Below the pieces are notes generated by a model. The model saw only the letters and a list, made by a program, of their open reading frames with translations. It ran no database searches and was not told where the DNA came from. From Saccharothrix algeriensis (GTDB lineage Bacteria; Actinomycetota; Actinomycetes; Mycobacteriales; Pseudonocardiaceae), in the NCBI RefSeq assembly GCF_016907655.1, contig NZ_JAFBCL010000001.1:2948001-3012000 (forward strand): 64,000 bases of DNA. Reading direction: 5' to 3'. A program made the position numbers and the translations under genes. Of the stretch, positions 40,797 to 47,823 are shown piece after piece; the first letter of the stretch is position 1; each line of letters opens with the position of its first letter.

Positions 40797-41732
40797 GTGA
40801 AGGTCGACCGCCTGGACGTCTCCGCCGACCCGCGCACCGCCCTGGCCGCCCTCCGGCGGGCCGAGGCCGACGGCTGCTCGGGCTTCTGGCTGTCCGAGAC
40901 CCGGCACGACCCGTTCGTCGGCCTGGCCCGGGTCGCCGACCGCACGGGCGTCGAACTGGGCACCGCCATCGCCGTGGCGTTCGCGCGCAACCCCATGACC
41001 ACCGCCGTGCAGGCCAACGACCTGCACCTGCTCTCCGGCGGCCGGTTCAACCTGGGCCTGGGCTCCCAGGTCGAGCCGCACGTCACCAACCGCTTCGGGA
41101 TGCCCTGGTCGCGGCCCGCCGCCCGGATGCGCGAGTTCGTCCTGGCGCTGCGCGCCATCTGGCACACCTGGGCCACCGGCGAGCGCCTGCGGTTCCGCGG
41201 CGAGTTCTACCGGCACACCCTGATGACCCCGTTCTTCGACCCCGGCCCCAACCCGCACGGCACGCCGAAGGTGTGGCTCGCGGGGGTCGGCGAGCTGATG
41301 ACCGAGGTCGCGGGCGAGGTCGCCGACGGGTTCCTGTGCCACAACTTCACCACCGAGAGGTACCTGCGGGAGGTGACGCTGCCCGCGCTGGCCAGGGGCC
41401 GGGCCAAGGCCGGCGCGACGCTCGCCGGGCTGGAGGTCAGCGGGCCGGCGCTGGTCGCGCGCGACGACCGGGAGGTGGCGGAGGTCAGGCGGCAGGTCGC
41501 GTTCTACGGCTCCACCCCGGCCTACCGGAAGGTGCTGGACCTGCACGGCTGGGGCGACCTGCACGAGGAGCTGCACCGGCTGTCCCGGCGGGGCCGGTGG
41601 GCGGACATGGCCGCCGCCGTCGACGACGAGGTGCTGCACGCCTTCGCCGTGGTCGGCTCCCCGGACGAGGTGACCGCGGAACTGGACCGGCGCTACGGCG
41701 ACGTCGCGACCCGGGTGCTGCGCACCGAGTGA
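40797..41732 (+). CDS. Luciferase-like F420-dependent oxidoreductase (TIGR03617 type)
   Basis: 311 residues with a TIM-barrel bacterial-luciferase fold: FWLSETRHDPF near residue 31, the NPMTTAVQANDLHLLSGGRFNLGLGSQV stretch (starting about residue 65), and WLAGVG. Such proteins usually use coenzyme F420; the substrate is unknown. GTG 40797 is the start. It is the last backbone gene before the tRNA-Thr island. Confidence 0.85.
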   Translation: MKVDRLDVSADPRTALAALRRAEADGCSGFWLSETRHDPFVGLARVADRTGVELGTAIAVAFARNPMTTAVQANDLHLLSGGRFNLGLGSQVEPHVTNRFGMPWSRPAARMREFVLALRAIWHTWATGERLRFRGEFYRHTLMTPFFDPGPNPHGTPKVWLAGVGELMTEVAGEVADGFLCHNFTTERYLREVTLPALARGRAKAGATLAGLEVSGPALVARDDREVAEVRRQVAFYGSTPAYRKVLDLHGWGDLHEELHRLSRRGRWADMAAAVDDEVLHAFAVVGSPDEVTAELDRRYGDVATRVLRTE

Positions 41733-41761
41733 GCGAGGCGCCCACGAAAAAGGGGCCCACG

Positions 41762-41796
41762 AAAAAGGGCCAGGCCGGAAGACCGACCTGACCCTT
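41762..41796 (-). terminator. Displaced original terminator of tRNA-Thr
   Basis: On the minus strand, arms 41765-41778 and 41783-41796 pair over 14 bp including two G-U pairs, around a 4-nt loop, and are followed by a run of U. It directly adjoins the left copy of the 51-bp repeat. It is best read as the chromosome's own tRNA terminator, pushed away by the integration. Confidence 0.75.
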
Positions 41797-41798
41797 CG

Positions 41799-41849
41799 TC
41801 CCACCGAGCCGCCTATCGGAATCGAACCGATGACCTGCTCATTACGAGT
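41799..41849. repeat. attL: 51-bp direct repeat, tRNA-Thr 3' fragment
   Basis: Identical to 47440-47490. It contains the acceptor 3' strand, T-arm and anticodon-loop part of tRNA-Thr on the minus strand and then stops matching, so it cannot fold as a tRNA. Confidence 0.93.
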
Positions 41850-41884
41850 TCTCCAGTGATCGTGTCGAGCGCTGACAGGTGGTA

Positions 41885-41922
41885 CCGCCCCGGTCTGATC
41901 CTTGCAGGTCAGACCGGGGCGG
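41885..41922 (-). terminator. Terminator after the CYTH operon
   Basis: A perfect 14-bp stem (41885-41898 with 41909-41922) with a 10-nt loop lies 82 bp downstream of the CYTH stop on the minus strand. A plus-strand TTT follows, so it may work both ways. Confidence 0.7.
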
Positions 41923-42004
41923 CTGCCGTTTCGGGACGATCCCTGTCGCTCGGTGATCATGCGTCCGAGCACCTCGGGCACACGTCGAGCACACTCGTTG
42001 ACAC

Positions 42005-42553
42005 CTAGAAGCGCAGGTCAGAGATGGTGTTCAGGTCGATGCCGTACAGGGCGTAGACCTTGATGGTGTTCTCCCCGGTCAGTTCCTCCTCGGCGTAGCC
42101 AAGCAGTCCGGCGACCCGAACGACCTCGTCCTTCGATCCGGCTTCGATCTCGACGTAGGTCGGGATGCGCGGCCACGTGTCGATCTCGACCTGTGCGCCG
42201 TCGAGGACGAAGCTCGTGCGCTTGGTCTCCTGGTACGACTTCGCGGTGAACCCGAGCACGCCGAGCAGGGCGTTGGTCGTGTCGAAGTCGCTCACGGTCA
42301 CTTCGGTCTCGTGAGTGCCGTCGATGGCGTCGCTGGTGATCTGCTTGACTGTCAGCGTCACCTCGTCCCCGGTGTCCCGCAGCCTGATCCACTTCGACTG
42401 GTCGCCGGGCGTGATGTCGTAGACGTAGCGGCGCATGAACCGCTCGCCGAGCTTCTGCCCGCCCTTGTCGAGGATGAGCCGTTCCATCTCGGCGGGATCG
42501 ACGTCGAGGATCTTCCCCTCGAACTCAATGGGCGCAGTGTGCTCGATCGGCAC
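42005..42553 (-). CDS. CYTH-domain protein (CyaB-like class IV adenylate cyclase/triphosphatase fold)
   Basis: 182 residues. The tunnel-fold signature E-x-E-x-K is at 10-14 (EFEGK), followed by alternating charged strands (KWIRLRDTGDEVTLTVKQI, VEIDTWPRIPTYVEIE). The family binds triphosphates with metal ions in a barrel; some make cAMP, others hydrolyse triphosphates. Which applies here is unknown. GTG 42553, with AGGAAGG upstream, lies 39 bp after the radical SAM stop, as the last gene of the island's minus-strand operon. Confidence 0.85.
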   Translation of the reverse strand: MPIEHTAPIEFEGKILDVDPAEMERLILDKGGQKLGERFMRRYVYDITPGDQSKWIRLRDTGDEVTLTVKQITSDAIDGTHETEVTVSDFDTTNALLGVLGFTAKSYQETKRTSFVLDGAQVEIDTWPRIPTYVEIEAGSKDEVVRVAGLLGYAEEELTGENTIKVYALYGIDLNTISDLRF

Positions 42554-42592
42554 TCGCGGCCGTCCTTCCTGGTTGATCGGTGCTGGTCGACG

Positions 42593-43675
42593 CTATGCCG
42601 CGTGGCGGCGGGTGAGTCGGTCGTACTCGACCTCACGCAGGGCCAGCACTTCTGTCAGCACCGGCCCGGTGAGGAAGTCGTCAAGGGGCATGGTCAGGTC
42701 CATCCGTTGGATGCAGACACCGACCTGGTAACGACCGTCGCGGTCGTAGTAGAGCCGCACGCCGTAGAAGCCCTCTTGACAGTCGGTGTCGTTGTTGAAC
42801 CGGCATCCGGCGCACGTCTCGGGCAGCCGGACGCGCCGAATCTGCTTGAAGTACACCCGACGTCCGTCCGGGAGGCGGTAGGCGGTGCGCGCCCCAGAGA
42901 CGCCTGCGGTGATGTAGTGCGCCTCAGCGACCGCCCCGCGTTCAGCCAGGATGCGCTCGATGGCCTCGACGGAGACCGGGCCGTGGTCCAGCGAGTTGAG
43001 CAGTCGGACCGACAGGTGCGGGGAGTATTCATCGAGCAGGCGGTGCACGCGCGGCGCGTGGCTGTAGTCGATTACCACGATGTTGGCGCTGGCCTTGACC
43101 CCGTGCGCCTCACAGACGGCAATCGAGCGTTTCAGTGCGTCGATCTTGCGCTGCGCGCGTTCGGGGTCGCGGTAGCGGGCGTGCTGGGTCTGGGCGAGTT
43201 CGGCGGCCGTGGTGCCGAAGATCGAGAAGTTCACCCGGTCCAGTCCAGCGTCAGCGCAGGCGGGCAACACCTCCGCGCCGTTCTCGCCGTTGGACGTCAT
43301 CCCGACTCGCAAACCCGCGTCGGTGGCGATCTTGGTCAGCCGCGCGATGGCGGGATGCTTGGAGGGTTCACCGCCGGTCAGGTGGACTTCGGTCAGGTGC
43401 AGCGCCTCGCATAACGCGATCAGCGCGCGCCCGAACTGCTCGTTCGCGGGCATCGGGGCAGGAAGGAAGGTCGCGCCGTTGGCGGCGGCGTAGATCGACA
43501 TGCGCCCGCTCGGACCGGCAATCGTGAAGTCGCCAACGGGACGACGGCGGTTGTCCACTGCAACGGGTGTGCCCTCGTTGTGGCAGAACGTGCACGTCAG
43601 ACCGCAGGCGTCGATCACCTTCGCGCGGGCGGTCTTGTCTTGCTCGATGTGAACGGGCAGATCCGTGGGAATCAT
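42593..43675 (-). CDS. Radical SAM protein with MoaA-like C-terminal cysteine motif
   Basis: 360 residues. The 4Fe-4S/SAM motif C-x3-C-x2-C is at Cys24, 28 and 31 (CGLTCTFCHNEG), with the SAM-binding LTGGEP near 98-103. A second Cys cluster near residue 290 (CAGC, then a Cys eight residues on, and a later GVC) suggests an auxiliary iron-sulfur cluster as in MoaA-like enzymes. Substrate unknown; a nucleotide or modified peptide is possible. ATG 43675 has no good ribosome site, so translation is probably coupled to the upstream TauD gene. Confidence 0.87.
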   Translation of the reverse strand: MIPTDLPVHIEQDKTARAKVIDACGLTCTFCHNEGTPVAVDNRRRPVGDFTIAGPSGRMSIYAAANGATFLPAPMPANEQFGRALIALCEALHLTEVHLTGGEPSKHPAIARLTKIATDAGLRVGMTSNGENGAEVLPACADAGLDRVNFSIFGTTAAELAQTQHARYRDPERAQRKIDALKRSIAVCEAHGVKASANIVVIDYSHAPRVHRLLDEYSPHLSVRLLNSLDHGPVSVEAIERILAERGAVAEAHYITAGVSGARTAYRLPDGRRVYFKQIRRVRLPETCAGCRFNNDTDCQEGFYGVRLYYDRDGRYQVGVCIQRMDLTMPLDDFLTGPVLTEVLALREVEYDRLTRRHAA

Positions 43676-44453
43676 GGGGAGCTGCTAGCCCTTCTGGTGG
43701 GTGGCGTCCGAGGACGTGCGCGCTGGTGGGGATGCCGGTCCGGATGCCGAGGTGAGGCAACGGGTTGGCGTTGACCCGGTGCACCACGCGGTGCCCGGTG
43801 AACGCTCTCCGGCCGTGCAGCCATCGGTGGTTGTCGAGGAGGTAGCCCTGTCCGGCGCTCAGGTCCAGCTCGTGCATGTGCCGGGCGATCGCCGCTCGCA
43901 GCGTCGGCAGCCACCGACTCACCTCGGGCGAGAAGTGCACGAGGTCGTCTTGGCGCAGCCTGATGGTGACCCGTCCGCCGTCGTACTCGGTGAAGATCGC
44001 GCCGAGATGACCCGACGCACCGCCGAACAGCACTGACCGGGGCGTGCACAGCGCCGTCAGCGCGTCAGGTGCGGTGTCGGCGAGCGTGTCGTACACCGCC
44101 TGTCCGTCGATCAGCACGCATTGACCGCCGCTCGTCGCGGGCTGCGAACAACCCAGGACCAGCAAGGCGGGCGGGTTGGCGACACCGGAGCGATCCGTGT
44201 GCGGCGGGAGCGCGCACGAGCTGAACCCGGCGAACGCTCCGTTCTGAGCTGATCCGAGGTCCACCAGCGTGGTGACGCCGTCCGACGCGCTGTCCCGATG
44301 CGGAACGACCGTGGCAACGGAGCGAGCGACGCGCAACAGGTGTGCCGAGTCGACGAGTCCTTCGACCAGAGCCAAGCCGTGATGCGTCAGCGCTTTCACC
44401 ATGGCCACCTGATCACCGGCCGCGATCCAACCGCGCTCGAACGGGCCATCCAT
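43368..44453 (-). CDS. TauD/clavaminate-synthase-like Fe(II)/2-oxoglutarate oxygenase, 3' end possibly frameshifted
   Basis: The oxygenase core has the iron-binding H-x-D in PPHTDRSG, a distal His in NHRWLHGRRAF and the 2-oxoglutarate Arg just after. ATG 44453 has GGGAGG eight bases upstream and is clearly better than the open frame to 44594. Homology-like sequence ends near LGIRTGIPTSAH; the frame then runs another 100 Arg-rich residues out of phase over the radical SAM gene (308-bp overlap). Another frame ends in ATGA at the radical SAM start, so a one-base indel may have destroyed a normal coupled end. Confidence 0.8.
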   Translation of the reverse strand: MDGPFERGWIAAGDQVAMVKALTHHGLALVEGLVDSAHLLRVARSVATVVPHRDSASDGVTTLVDLGSAQNGAFAGFSSCALPPHTDRSGVANPPALLVLGCSQPATSGGQCVLIDGQAVYDTLADTAPDALTALCTPRSVLFGGASGHLGAIFTEYDGGRVTIRLRQDDLVHFSPEVSRWLPTLRAAIARHMHELDLSAGQGYLLDNHRWLHGRRAFTGHRVVHRVNANPLPHLGIRTGIPTSAHVLGRHPPEGLAAPHDSHGSARSHRARQDRPREGDRRLRSDVHVLPQRGHTRCSGQPPSSRWRLHDCRSERAHVDLRRRQRRDLPSCPDARERAVRARADRVMRGAAPDRSPPDRR

Positions 44454-44520
44454 CGTCTCTACCTCCCGAAACACTGGTTTCGCGAGATCATGGGAGCGCG
44501 ATCCGACCTGGTACGTCCAG

Positions 44521-44533
44521 TGACAAGCTGTCA
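44521..44533. promoter_or_regulatory. Candidate operator TGACA-AGC-TGTCA in the divergent promoter
   Basis: A perfect 5-bp inverted repeat with a 3-bp spacer in the 162-bp gap between the TauD gene and the NUDIX gene. Its minus strand reads TTGACA and could also be a -35 element. The XRE protein encoded nearby is the natural candidate to bind it. Confidence 0.45.
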
Positions 44534-44615
44534 ACACAGCGTCGCCTATTGCAGGGTTGCCGGGTGCTACTTTGCCGATGAGCAGATCGCTCATGCTTTC
44601 CGGAGGTCAACGCCG

Positions 44616-45038
44616 ATGAGCCAGCCCGTCTACCCCGTCTCGATCAAGGGCGTGGTGGTGCGCGACGACAAGGTGTTGCTGCTGAAGAACGAACGCGACG
44701 AGTGGGAGCTACCCGGAGGCCGGATCGAACCCGGCGAGACGCCCGAGGACTGTGTGGCGCGGGAGATCACCGAGGAAACGCAGTGGCAGGTGACCACCGG
44801 GCCGATCCTCGACACGTGGATGTACTACATCAACGTGGCGGAGAAGAACGTGTTCATCGTGACCTACGGCTGCTACCCGAACGGTGACGCTGAACCCGTG
44901 CTCTCCCACGAGCACAAGGAGATCGGGCTGTTCACCGAGTCCGAGGTGCGCGGGCTCAACATGCCGGACGGGTACAAGCGTTCGATCGGGAATTGGTTCG
45001 CGCGTCTGCGCGAGACCGACCGGGAACTGATCCGGTAG
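44616..45038 (+). CDS. NUDIX hydrolase
   Basis: 140 residues with a Nudix box: GGRIEPGETPEDCVAREITEET matches G-x5-E-x7-R-E-x2-E-E, the final conserved Gly being replaced. The core binds Mg and cleaves nucleoside diphosphate-X bonds; the substrate is unknown. ATG 44616 has GGAGG at 44602-44606. The XRE regulator follows after 6 bp. A NUDIX protein (Pif) is also known from the actinomycete ICE pSAM2, but similarity beyond the box cannot be judged here. Confidence 0.9.
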   Translation: MSQPVYPVSIKGVVVRDDKVLLLKNERDEWELPGGRIEPGETPEDCVAREITEETQWQVTTGPILDTWMYYINVAEKNVFIVTYGCYPNGDAEPVLSHEHKEIGLFTESEVRGLNMPDGYKRSIGNWFARLRETDRELIR

Positions 45039-45044
45039 TCGCTC

Positions 45045-46316
45045 ATGGCGGGTGGGCGATGCGAGGCTTGCGGGACCGAGTTGAGCAGGCTCGCGGTCGA
45101 GCCGGTCTGTCCGACGTGCCACGCGAGCGCACGTCACTCACCGCCGATCATGTCGGTTCGCCCGCTGACACCGGCAGTGTGGCTGTGGTCGGCTCCCGAG
45201 GCGGCAGCGGCGCTGAGGACTCGTGACCTGGCGACGATCCTGCGCGTCTACCGCCGGGTGAACGGCCTCAACCAGGAACGGCTCGCCGCACTGCTCGGCT
45301 ACGACAAGACCTATGTGTCGATGATCGAGACCGGTCGGCGCACCATCAGCGACGTCACCACCCGACGCCACATCGCCCGTGTTCTCGGCTTGCCGATGCA
45401 CGTGCTCGGCGTGACGGACAACGACGATGCCGACTTCGCCGCGATGATCCAGTTCGGTGACTCGACCATCCGACTCGCCGAGATCGCCCGCCAGTCCGGG
45501 CGCGCGGTCGACGCGGTCAACGAGCTGTGGCCGCTGGTTGCCAGGTTGGAGGCACGCGCCGCCGAGGGCCGCGCCGAGCGCGACACGATGATCCTGCTCG
45601 GGCAGGGCAGGGCGGCCTTGGGCGTCTCGCTGGGCACCGTCCTGCCCGAGGAACGCCTGGCCGCTGCCGCGCGCTGGACCGGCAAGGCCCTCGTCGTAGC
45701 CGAGCGGCTGGGAGATCCCGTGTTCCTCGCGCACGCGCTCCGGATGCACGGCAACGAGCTGCGCAAGGCGGACCACGTCGGCGCGGCGATCGCGCGCCTG
45801 AGTCGAGCTGTGGCCGTGTCCGGTGATCGGGAAGGCCAGGGCGCGGCGTTCGCCCTACTGGCGCGTGCGGCAGGGGAGCAGGGCGACGCGGACCTCTTCG
45901 ACCAGGCGATCACCGGTTACCGCGACCTGCTCGACGCGGAAGCGGGGCGCGGAATGCTGTTCAACCGGTTCACGTTCCGGGAGATCGAGCTGCGCGGCCT
46001 GATCTCGACCGGCCGCGCCGCCGAGGCCGTGTGCGCGTTGCAGACCGACGTCAGCGGTCCACCCGTCGCACCCCAGTGGCACATCATCGAGCGGGTGACC
46101 GCCGGGCAAGTGCTGCTCGCTGCCCGGCATCGAGACGGCGCGACGGAGGCGTTCCGAGCGGCGCTGACCGCTGCCGAGGTCCACCGGTTGCCGCACCAGG
46201 TGCAACGGACGATCCGAGCAGCCGACGACGCCGGCCTTGCCGAGATCAGTGCAGACGGTCGCGCAGCTCTCCAACGGTTGACGGATCAACTCGCGCCGTC
46301 GTCGGCGCGGCGGTAG
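45045..46316 (+). CDS. Zinc-ribbon/XRE helix-turn-helix/TPR transcriptional regulator
   Basis: 423 residues. The N-terminus has two C-x2-C pairs (CEACGTEL and VCPTC) forming a zinc ribbon, then an XRE helix-turn-helix (about 60-120, with LNQERLAALLGYDKTYVSMIETGRR), then about 280 residues of TPR-like helices. This layout resembles Streptomyces cytosolic regulators whose TPR part senses a ligand. An internal ATG at 45150 would drop the ribbon. Co-transcribed with the NUDIX gene, it probably controls the island's divergent operon. Confidence 0.85.
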   Translation: MAGGRCEACGTELSRLAVEPVCPTCHASARHSPPIMSVRPLTPAVWLWSAPEAAAALRTRDLATILRVYRRVNGLNQERLAALLGYDKTYVSMIETGRRTISDVTTRRHIARVLGLPMHVLGVTDNDDADFAAMIQFGDSTIRLAEIARQSGRAVDAVNELWPLVARLEARAAEGRAERDTMILLGQGRAALGVSLGTVLPEERLAAAARWTGKALVVAERLGDPVFLAHALRMHGNELRKADHVGAAIARLSRAVAVSGDREGQGAAFALLARAAGEQGDADLFDQAITGYRDLLDAEAGRGMLFNRFTFREIELRGLISTGRAAEAVCALQTDVSGPPVAPQWHIIERVTAGQVLLAARHRDGATEAFRAALTAAEVHRLPHQVQRTIRAADDAGLAEISADGRAALQRLTDQLAPSSARR

Positions 46317-46452
46317 CCCGGAATCGCCCGAGTTTCGTACACAGCGCGAGCTGCTATGACGTACCGGTCGGGCGGAAGGCAGTCGGGGCCCTGGTCAGGG
46401 CTGCTCGCGTGCGCGCGGGGAGGCTACCGACCGGTCGCGACGGTGCTCGTCG

Positions 46453-46518
46453 GGATCACCATTCGGCTCATTCGGATCAGCACCCATGACGTGATCCGAA
46501 CGGGCCGAATGGTGATCC
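46453..46518. repeat. Large inverted repeat (27-bp arms), likely bidirectional terminator
   Basis: Arms 46453-46479 and 46492-46518 match at 24 of 27 positions around a 12-nt loop; each arm itself contains two ATTCGG/TTCGG blocks. It lies between the convergent XRE and Rep genes. A replication or transfer site is a less likely alternative. Confidence 0.8.
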
Positions 46519-46528
46519 GGATGACGAG

Positions 46529-47352
46529 TCACAAGTCGAGCGACCAGACCGACCCCTGTCCGAAGCCCTGCCGGGTGGTGGCGATACCGGCACGCTTGCG
46601 GGCACGCTTCAACGTCGCCTCGGCGATGCCGTCCGCGCGTGCGGCCTTGATGATCTCGGCTGCCTTGCCGCTGCCGCCGTGCTGGATCAGGTAGTCGCGC
46701 AGCCATCCGGCCGCCTCGTCGCGCTCCGAGCGTGCCTCGGGATCAGCGCCGGTCTCGGCGAGGATGTCGCGCACGCTGCGCTCGGTCTCGCCCACCATCA
46801 CCAGCCGACCGACCTCGGCGGGTCCGTCGTCGGTCGGGATCACGGCCGACTCGATGCGGTAGCCCAGTGACGGCAGGTCCAACCGCCCGAGGTTGTTCTT
46901 GGCCTGACTGATGACACACGCGCCGTTGTCGCTCCCCTCGTCGCGAGCGACCGCCAACACGGCACGTGCCACAGCGGAGAACGCCCGACTGCGGTGATCA
47001 GGTTCAGCGGGTCCGGGCTCGCCGACTTGTTGAAGTGGGCCGGCCCGACCACCGCGCACCCGGTTCGGTCGGCCATGCGCGCCAGCGGTTCGAGGGCCTG
47101 GCGCAGCTCCCGGTCCCGATGGGTGTCGATCCCCGCCCCGATGGCGGACAGCAGCGGGTCGAGGATCAGTAGGCCGACGCTACGCGCCGTGATCTCCTCG
47201 CCCAGCGCCTCGCAGTCCCGAGGCAACGTCAGCCCCGTGACGATGCCGTCCACGTCCACCTCGGCCCGGTAGACCGCGTCGAGGTCGGCACCGGCAGCGG
47301 CCCAACTCGTCCCGCGCCGGTCCACCGGGACCGATGGGCGCACTTCGGGCAC
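46529..47352 (-). pseudogene. RepA-like AAA/DnaB-type ATPase, frameshifted and 5'-truncated
   Basis: Two overlapping frames make one protein. The upstream part has the Walker B strand LLILDPLLSAIG and GPAHFNKSASPDPLNLIT; the downstream part continues SRAFSAVARAVLAVARDEGSDN to a helical C-terminus. Inserting one G near 46996 would restore the join (ITG-SRAF). The N-terminal part with Walker A is absent; the reading frame degenerates near 47352, 90 bp from the tRNA. Such ATPases replicate actinomycete ICEs and plasmids, so the element has lost this function. Confidence 0.78.
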
Positions 47353-47403
47353 ACGACACCCGAGACGGTGCCGCCCTATAGCTCGTCACCAGCCTGGGGA
47401 ACG

Positions 47404-47438
47404 AAAAGGACCAGGTCAGACGCGCTGACCTGGTCCTT
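47404..47438 (-). terminator. Terminator of tRNA-Thr, brought by the element
   Basis: A perfect 14-bp stem (47406-47419 with 47425-47438) and a 5-nt loop, followed by UUUU on the minus strand, 10 bp after the tRNA 3' end. It replaces the displaced one at 41762-41796, with a similar CAGGTC core. Confidence 0.85.
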
Positions 47439-47439
47439 A

Positions 47440-47490
47440 TCCCACCGAGCCGCCTATCGGAATCGAACCGATGACCTGCTCATTACGAGT
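47440..47490. repeat. attR: 51-bp direct repeat inside tRNA-Thr
   Basis: Identical to 41799-41849. It spans the tRNA from the anticodon loop to the 3' end plus 8 bp beyond. Confidence 0.93.
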
Positions 47491-47521
47491 GAGCCGCTCT
47501 GGCCGACTGAGCTAAGGCGGC
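47448..47521 (-). tRNA. tRNA-Thr (anticodon CGU)
   Basis: A full cloverleaf: acceptor GCCGCCU/AGGCGGC, D-stem GCUC/GAGC, anticodon stem GCUCA/UGAGC with loop CUCGUAA, and T-arm AUCGG/CCGAU with loop UUCGAUU. CCA is not encoded. TATAGT at 47533-47538 (minus strand) is a good -10 box. It is the attachment site of the island. Confidence 0.96.
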
Positions 47522-47823
47522 GAGACGCGACAACTATAGCCCAAGCACCGGCCGTCATCCGACAGGGGGGCCGGTCGACGGACCAGCAGTGACGTCGCTC
47601 ACACGGGCGCCGCACCCGTCGTCGCCGTCGTGGGAGGTGCGGCCTCCTGCGCCTGACGACCCTGCCCGTCGCCTCCGCGCTGGTCACCCTGCGCCCCGCC
47701 CCCGTGACGGGCCGGCCGGTGACCACGCCGACGCCCGGACCTCCGCCGCGAACCTGCCCGTGCTCGACGCTGCCCACCCCCACCGACCCGGCCGGGACGC
47801 CGCCCGCGGGGTGAGGCGCCGGA
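47522..47823. other. Intergenic region upstream of tRNA-Thr, no gene seen
   Basis: About 300 bp between the tRNA promoter and the 3' end of holB. One plus-strand ORF (47589-47846) is Pro/Arg/Ala-rich and overlaps holB, so I do not accept it. Confidence 0.6.

Larger units (their letters stand above)
41799..47490. mobile_element. Integrative element (remnant) at tRNA-Thr(CGU), no integrase
   Basis: A 51-bp perfect direct repeat (41799-41849 and 47440-47490) covers the 3' half of tRNA-Thr from the anticodon loop outwards. The right copy completes a working tRNA gene, the left copy is a fragment: the classic result of site-specific integration into a tRNA 3' end. The 5.6 kb between has visibly lower G+C than both flanks and no counterpart in the conserved order. 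It holds a CYTH/radical SAM/TauD operon, a divergent NUDIX/XRE operon and a broken RepA-like ATPase, but no integrase or transfer gene. It resembles a decayed actinomycete ICE or a helper-dependent satellite. Confidence 0.88.

Noticed and set aside
41799..41849. A second tRNA-Thr gene
   Set aside because: Only the 3' half is present; sequence beyond the anticodon loop does not pair, so it is an att fragment.
40194..41981. 595-residue minus-strand ORF
   Set aside because: It runs antisense through the hotdog and oxidoreductase genes and the att site; a high-G+C shadow frame.
41850..42004. Remains of an integrase gene between attL and the CYTH gene
   Set aside because: I looked for tyrosine- or serine-recombinase motifs in all frames and saw none; only a terminator is present.
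44454..44594. N-terminal extension of the TauD gene to ATG 44594
   Set aside because: It would fill the divergent promoter; ATG 44453 has a strong GGGAGG at the right distance.
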